This document shows positions 57,301-64,000 of a stretch of DNA of 64,000 nucleotides, one piece after another. The stretch lies in assembly GCA_001600055.1 (NCBI GenBank), contig BCIV01000012.1, positions 372,474-436,473 of the forward strand. Direction: 5' to 3'. This stretch comes from Filobasidium wieringae. Its lineage: Eukaryota > Basidiomycota > Tremellomycetes > Filobasidiales > Filobasidiaceae. Under the pieces are notes generated by a model. It saw only the letters and a program-made list of their open reading frames with translations, was not told where the DNA came from and searched no databases. The translations under genes were made by a program, and so were the position numbers. Positions within the stretch are counted from its first letter, which is position 1, and every line of letters starts with the position of its first letter.

Positions 57301-57644
57301 GGTGAGGAGATGGTATCCGGGGTATCACTGGTACACTGCCTAAGCTGAATCGGTTGGATCTACAAGAAGAGGACTGATGAGTATGACCATTGCGACCATC
57401 GCGACTATGCAGTCCCTCTGATATTTACAGTATGAAGCGGTGAGATGACGTCGGCGCCGAGAAATACGAGTTCGGCGTTCAGATACCGGTGACAAACCGG
57501 CTAATTGTAAGGGCATATCATGATATATGGATGTTGTTACAGTTACTATTGTACTATATTGGAACACTAATGGAACATCTACTTAAACCGATCCTAGCTG
57601 GTATAATAGGCCTCTCAAGGTTGTGGCGGCCATTTTCATTCTTT
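57301..57644. promoter_or_regulatory. 344 bp between the ammonium transporter and PFF1
   Basis: Minus-strand tandem pair; ammonium transporter 3' UTR and PFF1 promoter. Nothing else recognised. Confidence 0.45.
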
Positions 57645-60039
57645 CTATAACGCGTTGTCCCGATCAGGCACACCTCCATGCCCTCGACCGGTCCCTTCGA
57701 TTTTGTTGAACTCATCTCCTCTGATCCTGAAATCTCTGTCACTTTCTTTTCGAGTGAGGTTCCTCATCTCCAAGTCGTCATTGTGGATGCCTCCTTCACC
57801 TCGACCACGAGCATGCATCTCGGCAGGATTGACATCGTGGTGGTGGGAAGTTCTCGTTTGCGCAGGGTCGGTCCTGTAACCCTCCACGGTAGTGGTAGAT
57901 CCGTCAGGCGACTCGGTGGTCACGACTGATTTCACCTGAGCATCGGCTCCAACGTTTGGTGTCTTCTCGGATGTGAATGCGATCGGATCGTGAGTGGTAC
58001 GTTCAGGTGAATTGCCCTCAAGATCACGCTGGAACCAAGCGTAATCCGCTACGAATTCGTCGTGCTCAACCTGAACAGAATAGACAGAGTCAGCTTGGAT
58101 CGGGAGGGATGACATCTCATTGCTCAGCTTACCTCGTCCATGCCGACAACTTCGGCCTCATCACTAGCTCGGAAGTGTAAACCAGGAACCAAGTTGATGA
58201 CGAACATGATGGCGTAGGTGACAACGAAAGTCCAACCGACACCAACACAAACCCAGGCGAGCTGTTTGGCAAGCTGAATGAAATGTCTGTCGAGCCATCC
58301 ACCGGGAATTTCAGAGTATCCATCGTTCGCAGCCACAGACGACTGAGCGAAACTGCAAATTGTGAAAGCGTTTGTCAGTCAGTATAACATGCGATATGAG
58401 CCTATCGATACGCACAGTCCAGTCATCAAGGTTCCGATCACTCCAGCGAGAGCGTGGACAGCGAAGACATCCATGGGGTCGTCGACTCGCATCGAGACCT
58501 TCAATCTGGTAGCCAAATTCGAGCAGAACGAAGCAACCAAGCCGATAAGGGCAGCAGCAGGAGCTCCTACGAAACCAGCAGCAGGCGTGATAGCAACCAA
58601 ACTAAGGAGACCAGACATCAGATCTCTAATTACAGGACAAACAGGGCGAAAAAAACATACCCAGCGATGGCTCCAGTACAGAATCCGACGACGCTCCATT
58701 TACGTTCGAGACGGAAATCCATGATCATCCAAACGATGCCACTAGAGCATTCCAGGATGAGCAAGAGCAATTGAAGATCTGCGACTGCAATTGACTCACC
58801 CGACGCTGCCAGCCAAGTTGGTATTGAACGCAGCCAAGGCAGCCTTCAAGTTAGCTGCAAAGGTAGATCCAGCGTTGAATCCAAGCCATCCGACCCAGAG
58901 CAGAATTGTTCCCAGAATGACATGACCGACATTGTGAGGCTTGTAAAGGATTCGTTCGGTACCGTAACCTCGACGTTTACCGATGAAGTACGAGTAAGCC
59001 AAGCCTCCTATTCCGGACGCAATTTCGACGGGAACACCTCCTGCGTCTACAGAACAGAGTGGGAAGGTAAGGACACTTTGGAGTAGGTAGGAAGAGCCAA
59101 TAGTATTTACAGTCGAGGACTCCCCATTTGAATGCCCAGCCATTTGCGCTCCAGATCCAGTGAGCCAATGGGTCGTATACTAGCGTGGTCCAACAGAATA
59201 CCCAGACCATGGCAGGCAGAACTCTGCTTCGTTCACAGGCAGCTCCAAGGACAATGGCGGGGACCAAACAGGCGAACATCATCTCGTAAGTGGCAAAGAC
59301 CTAAAAGAGACCGGACCATCAGAAAATACGGACGGAAATTGGTGTAATTACGACTCAAGATTGACACTTACGATCTCCGGCAACTTGTTATTAGACTCTG
59401 GCACGGCTCGTCCGAGAACTTTCATGAAACAGAAGTTCCTCAAGTTTCCCCAGAAAGAACCTCCAGTCTCCGAGAAGACCAGACTGTAGCCCCAGAACCA
59501 CCATTGGAAAGAGGTGATAGCAAGAGCAACGATACACAGGAACAACAAGCTTAGAGCGTTCTTTCTTCGTACGAGACCGGAATATAGATATCCGAGCCCA
59601 GGACTAAAGGAGACTCGGGGTTGAGTTCGGATTGTTGCGAAAGAAGTACAATAAAACTTACATCATGAGCCAGACCAAGGCTGTACAAGTCAGGATCCAA
59701 CCGATGTCCCCGGCGTCAAAGGCTAGAGGAGCAACAATGTGATCAGGTTCAGCACGAAATCGCATGCAGGCAGTAGTCTGTAACTACTTACGAGCAAGTG
59801 ACATATCATCTTGCTCGACAATCATGTCCTGAAGGAGTGATCAGAAGCAAGCTTAGTGCGAACTTCTGCGTCGACAAGAACGTGCGTCAACCTACAGTTC
59901 CAGAGAGATTGATGACCGCATTATTGACGTCTGTCCCAGATTCGATCAACCCGTAACTGAGTAGTGAATGGCCGATCTGATGTCAGCTGATTGAGTGATC
60001 ATGGATGGAGCAGGTTGAGGCTCACGTTATATTGACCAT
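57645..60039 (-). CDS. Ammonium transporter, AMT/MEP family
   Basis: Eleven-helix plasma-membrane channel importing ammonium; Mep2-type members also signal for filamentous growth. Exons: 60039..60026, 59956..59896, 59828..59792, 59722..59662, 59603..59372, 59300..59111, 59046..58800, 58741..58661, 58601..58416, 58352..58133, 58070..57645 (584 aa). The first exon is 14 nt, giving MVNIT then YGLIESGTD. Family signatures: WWFWGYSLVFSE, GAACERSRVLPA, LVYDPLAHWIW (first pore His), DYAGGVPVEIASG, VGWLGFNAGS and DVFAVHALAGVIGT (second pore His), so the twin-His site is intact. The cytoplasmic tail is long (about 140 aa), hydrophilic and Thr/Asp-rich; such tails mediate regulation by phosphorylation in yeast Mep2. 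The MVNIT start fits relatives. Confidence 0.94.
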
Positions 60040-60692
60040 CTTGTATGAGCCGAGCAGCCCCGTTAGCAACGACTTTCGATGCTGGTTGCTAGAATTACTT
60101 CGAGTGGTGCCAATGAGAGTTGTTCAGACGTTCAAGCAATCTAACTGTATGGTCTAGGCTGACAATAATTTTCGGACGACAGGAAAGTCGGGAGGGGAGG
60201 CGGAATAAGAAAACGCTGGGGTAAAGGGGTAAGCGGGGTAGAGGAAGGCGTGGGAGATGAGATTAGAGTGGAGGAACGAGACATTGGATGGCAGATATTC
60301 GGCTGAGGGTGGCAGTGACTGTGTGCTAGAGGGCCAGACGGCCGGTCGCTAGAGCCAAGCAGAGATTGTGCTAATCAGCTGTGGCCAATAAAAGTTCCAT
60401 CTCAATCGCCCGTGACGGCATCTTCACGATCGATACTGCCAATCTGAAAAGGTTCCGTCGCGCTCTGATTGGGTATCCCTGATCGATGTACTGACGGAAG
60501 CTCTTGTTATCAGTGTCTTGATTCTCGAAATAGCCACCGCATACTCAGATCTCCCGATGCGCGATGATGACGATGACGTGGATGGCTAGCGTCTCATCCC
60601 GGTGTTTCATAACAGTTCCAACTTTCGGTAGGTTATTTTATCGATCAATAGCAGGTACAAGCAACAACTTAAAGACATTCTAGAATTACACT
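60040..60692. promoter_or_regulatory. 653 bp upstream region of the ammonium transporter
   Basis: Between the CCCH gene stop (60693) and the transporter start. Two HGATAR-type GATA-factor cores on the minus strand, read on the plus strand as TTATCA (60507-60512) and TTATCG (60638-60643), lie 470-600 bp upstream of the transporter ATG. Ammonium transporters are classical GATA-factor targets under nitrogen limitation, but two six-base hits in 653 bp are weak evidence. Confidence 0.4.
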
Positions 60693-63600
60693 TCAAACTG
60701 GGACGGCTTCATGAGAAAATGTACATCGATCGCCCAACTTGCATCCTGCCTCAGTCTTCACGAACCTGCACGGCTTCTTGCCTTTGGGAGCCGTCTGCGA
60801 CAAAGGCGCGTTCTCAAGAACGTGTGCAAAATGGCATTGCTCGCCAGCGAGACAGGTTCCATTTTGGAAGTGCTATATGGCAAAGTCAAACAAAATTAGT
60901 TTGGACTACGTGTCCAGTGTGGCTAGTGAAATTTCGGCTTACACGACAAGGTCGAGCTGTTGTCGGTCGAAGTCATGATTAGTGTCCATGGTAACAATGA
61001 TCGGCCAAATGATGGACTTACTTCTCCAGGGACGAGGCCTAAGCATTAAAGGGTTACCAAAGGGAACGGCCAATACATGCAAGAAGGGACAGTCTTCACC
61101 CCCCTTACAGCCCTCGGCGCTGTTGAAAAACTGCAAGCCGGTATTAAATCAGTACAAGCGTCCATGGGAACGTTGCGGATTTGCTCACTTTGCATGGCTC
61201 TTCTGTTGCGTAGAAAGATACAGAGTGAGCATAGAGGCTTGTATGGTCGCAACTCACAACCGACTCGACTCACTTCTCAGTGTACGCTCAGCTGCGACAG
61301 GTTTAGGGGCTGGAATCCCTTTATTTGAGGGATCATGAAGATAAGTACAGGAGTCCCCTCGAGGACATTCTCCCTCGGCATAGTATTTGCAAGGCTTGGC
61401 TGTTTATGAAAAAGGTCAGTAAGACTAACAGCCTCTCTTCGCGAACCGGGTCGAGACCTACTTCTATAGTTGACCCGACTCTGTACCACCTGTGGTGGCA
61501 AAGGTCCTTTTGCCAATCGAGCCAAGGTCTGCGCAGCAAGCTTTCTAGTCTCTTCCTCAGGGCTAGCGACGTCACCAGGACGCTTCATGACGGCTTCCCA
61601 AGCAGCGCTCATCGCCTGAGGGTAGACGTTCTCGATAGGCCAAGGGTACATGCCCATATCATGCACGGATGGTTGCATTCCATACATTTGCGCGAGATGC
61701 AGGGAACGCTCAGCTGAGGCGTCGAACGCGTCGTAAACATGGTAGTCTGGCTGCGCGATACCGTGATAAAGCGTTTCTACGTGTATCTGGGCGTCGTCTT
61801 TCTTAGGAGGTCTTTCGCATTCAGGCAAGACAGTTTCTTCGCTCTCATCTCCTTCCGAACCTTCTCGGTGAGGGGTAACGGGCGGAGTGGAATCAGTCGA
61901 AAACGTGTAAGCTGAGATGGGAAGATAGGGGCTTGCGTCCTTGCTCGCGCTGTCCGGCTGAAGAGATTTGGGCGGGCCTAGAGTCCAGGCTGACTGTGGC
62001 GGTACAGAGGCGTATTGAGCTGGCGTAGCGATGGTTGGAGTGGTAGAAAGTGTATCGACCAACTTCCCAGCTACATCCCTGAAATCAGGCTTTGTACCGG
62101 TCGCAGGGTTGCTGACAGTGAGTCCGTCATCTTTGGTCCATCTTAGGTCCGGGACGACGATGTTTGATCCGATAAATGACTTGGGACGGCCATTAGCTTT
62201 CGCGTTAGCCAGTGTCCTAGGCCGGACTTCTGGATCACTCATTTTCTCGGCGACCTTGGGTTTATCGTCTGAAGCGGATTTCTCCGTTGCTTCCTCTTGG
62301 ACAGAAAGCTTGGTTAAACGCGCCGCCAAACTGTCTTCGGATTCTGCTGGTTCACCCGTAGCTGTGACCTTCTCATCTGATGCAAAAGGCTGAGTAGGCT
62401 CATCGCTTTGTTTTTATGATCAGCTTCATGTCCTGACCGATCATGTTAAGGGTCACTTACTGTATGAAAGAACAATATTCACCGTATGGGCAAGAACCAA
62501 TCTTTTCCCAATCTCTGCAGTGGACGGTCTTGTATTTATTCTTGCTATATTTGGAACCCGCACCGGCTCCACCACCACTCATAGGGAAGAGCTCGACTAT
62601 CTCTACCAACTCTTCAATAGCCTCTTCACCCTGACTGTCTCTAGATGTCTTGGTAGAATCGGCTGACTGCGGGAAATTGGCGGTAAGAGGAGTGGTTGAA
62701 GGAGAATACTCGTGAGTAAAACGGCAAGGTTGCGAAGTACAAGTGAGTCCAGGTGTATGGTAGAATTTGCAAAGGATAACTACACAAGGAGGAGAGGTTC
62801 AGCGCTGGCATAGATGTAACTTGTAAGTCTCTCTTACTGTCGCTCCTCACGATGACCTTGTCATCATGTGATGCAGAGACGCCAGCCTCTTTCATCGCCT
62901 TCTCCATCTCATTCCTTAAGTAATCGACCTCGACAGTTCTACTACTCTTCAGAGCCGCAGTGGCAGGACCACCAAGAGCGCGAACAGTCGTAGACTGTCG
63001 CCTGTTCGCGGAACCTTCGCTGGATTGCCCAGTAGACAAAGGAGCGGTGCTTTTTTCCGATCGGGAAGATGCAGAATACAAGGCAGAGTCTAATCCTTTT
63101 TGGCTAGGGGGACTCTGTAAGGTTGGACTGAACGGTAGTACAGTCCTGACAGTAACTGTCCTAATCCCTCTAGCCATCGCGAAATTGGCTGCAGCCGATT
63201 TGGGAGCGTCCGAAGCTTTCTTACGGTCGCCACCAATTATACCAGCGGTGGAGGGCGGGTCACCGCTCAAGCTCAACTTGCGTCTAGTGGAGATAATACC
63301 TGTCGAGGTAGCCAGAGGTCGCTCCCCTAACTTCCCGTCGACGCCGGGCACTTGAATCGGCGAAGGACGCGCCTTTCGACGTGGCGATTCCAGTAGACGG
63401 GGAGTCTCATCGTCGGGAGGAAGGATACTACCCGATAGAGCAGGAAATACCGGAGTGGTCGGAGTGATCAGAGATGTTTTCCTCCAAGAAAGCTCTCCAT
63501 TCCCGCCGTGACTGCCAGCGAGAATGGGGGCTGTGCGTAGCCCGCTATAGGTCTTGGTAAGCTCAACAGTCTGATCCTCGCCATCGTTCGAGGTAGTGAT

Positions 63601-63804
63601 GATACGGCCCTCTCTTGGAAGGAAGGGTAAGGAGTTAAGGCTGAGGTTCTTCTTGTGAGCTTGAAGCCGAGTTGTTGCAGGTCTTAAAGACAGCAAGTGA
63701 GGGATACTAAAGTTGCGAGAAGTCGGCGACGGAGTGAACACGTTGGAGGTGTCCAGACCATCGTCTTGGACTGATTTCGGTTTGGAAATAGTTGGGGTAG
63801 ACAT
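60693..63804 (-). CDS. Six-finger CCCH zinc-finger protein, probable RNA-binding regulator
   Basis: Exons: 63804..62838, 62779..62461, 62405..61462, 61399..61286, 61202..61189, 61130..61022, 60956..60943, 60872..60693 (886 aa). Fingers: F1 at Cys326 (ILCKFYH, CX9CX4CX3H, atypical); F2 at about Cys410 (HCRDWEKIGSC, CX8CX5CX3H); F3 at Cys747 (TKPCKYYAEGEC, CX7CX5CX3H); F4 at Cys785 (EPCKFFNSAEGC, CX8); F5 at Cys826 (TRPCRHFQNGTC, CX7); F6 near the C-terminus (KPCRFVKTEAGC, CX8). Exons 5 and 7 are both 14 nt and encode the first residues of F4 and F5. The rest is Ser/Pro-rich and likely disordered. Multi-CCCH proteins usually bind mRNA or poly(A); I do not recognise the orthologue. F4-F6 are absent from any unspliced reading frame. 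Confidence 0.85.
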
Positions 63805-64000
63805 TAGGAGGATTGGTCGTGTTTCGATTCACGTCTCGCTCAGGCCTCAATCGACCACTAAAGATATAGAAACAAGCGTCGAGAGATGATTATACGGTAT
63901 ACAGCACCATGGTTCTTAGGAGGACAACTATCACTCAGATGACGAGCTAGACTGTATTCAAATGAAGACGAGTCGGAGCTAGTACTCGCCATTGGCTGAA
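63805..64000. promoter_or_regulatory. Upstream region of the CCCH gene (to window edge)
   Basis: 196 bp of presumed promoter/5' UTR of the minus-strand CCCH gene. No gene seen. Confidence 0.4.

Noticed and set aside
1..64000. CRISPR arrays, integrases, transposases, operons or phage genes
   Set aside because: None seen; the intron-rich gene structure is eukaryotic throughout.

Overview
The window is nuclear DNA of a basidiomycete, most likely a Tremellomycete yeast related to Cryptococcus or Kwoniella. The evidence is gene architecture: compact genes packed with 45-90 nt introns (about 147 inferred here), GTRAGT-type donors, short exons down to 11 nt, and proteins that best match my memory of Tremellales families, such as a Gpa1 with a long low-complexity N-terminus. 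I found no bacterial, organellar, viral or transposon genes. All exon boundaries below were built by hand from splice consensus, reading-frame continuity and family conservation; no alignment was run.

Layout: a partial acidic nuclear-type protein runs off the left edge (-), then PEX13 (+), a 1.8 kb stretch without a clear gene, an RRM protein (+), and a secreted GH31 alpha-glucosidase (+). A gene-poor block follows to 11.75 kb, then CCT6 (-) and CAF40/CNOT9 (+) from a divergent promoter. Next come an eleven-exon Zn2Cys6 transcription factor (-), a Gpa1-like G-alpha (-), RER1 (-), a second gene-poor block, and a divergent pair: an MSOX-family amine oxidase (-) and D-lactate dehydrogenase (+).

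From 34 to 64 kb the genes are dense: a POP3-like RNase P protein (-), ORC4 (+), SF3b subunit HSH49 (-), U1-C (-), RTF2 (+), the endocytic adaptor SLA1 (-), tri-snRNP protein SNU23 (-), ornithine aminotransferase (+), a saccharopine-dehydrogenase-like oxidoreductase (+), the vacuolar M28 protease PFF1 (-), an AMT/MEP ammonium transporter (-) and a six-finger CCCH protein (-).

Most genes are housekeeping, but several themes stand out. Three spliceosome proteins (HSH49, U1-C, SNU23) plus splicing-linked RTF2 lie within 10 kb. Nitrogen-related genes (amine oxidase, ornithine aminotransferase, ammonium transporter) are scattered in the right half. At least four introns appear to use GC-AG ends. 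The CCCH gene has phase-1 introns at the same codon position before four of its six fingers, which reads as a record of exon duplication. I did not find a clear novel multi-gene system; the exon-encoded zinc-finger repeat is the most distinctive signal.
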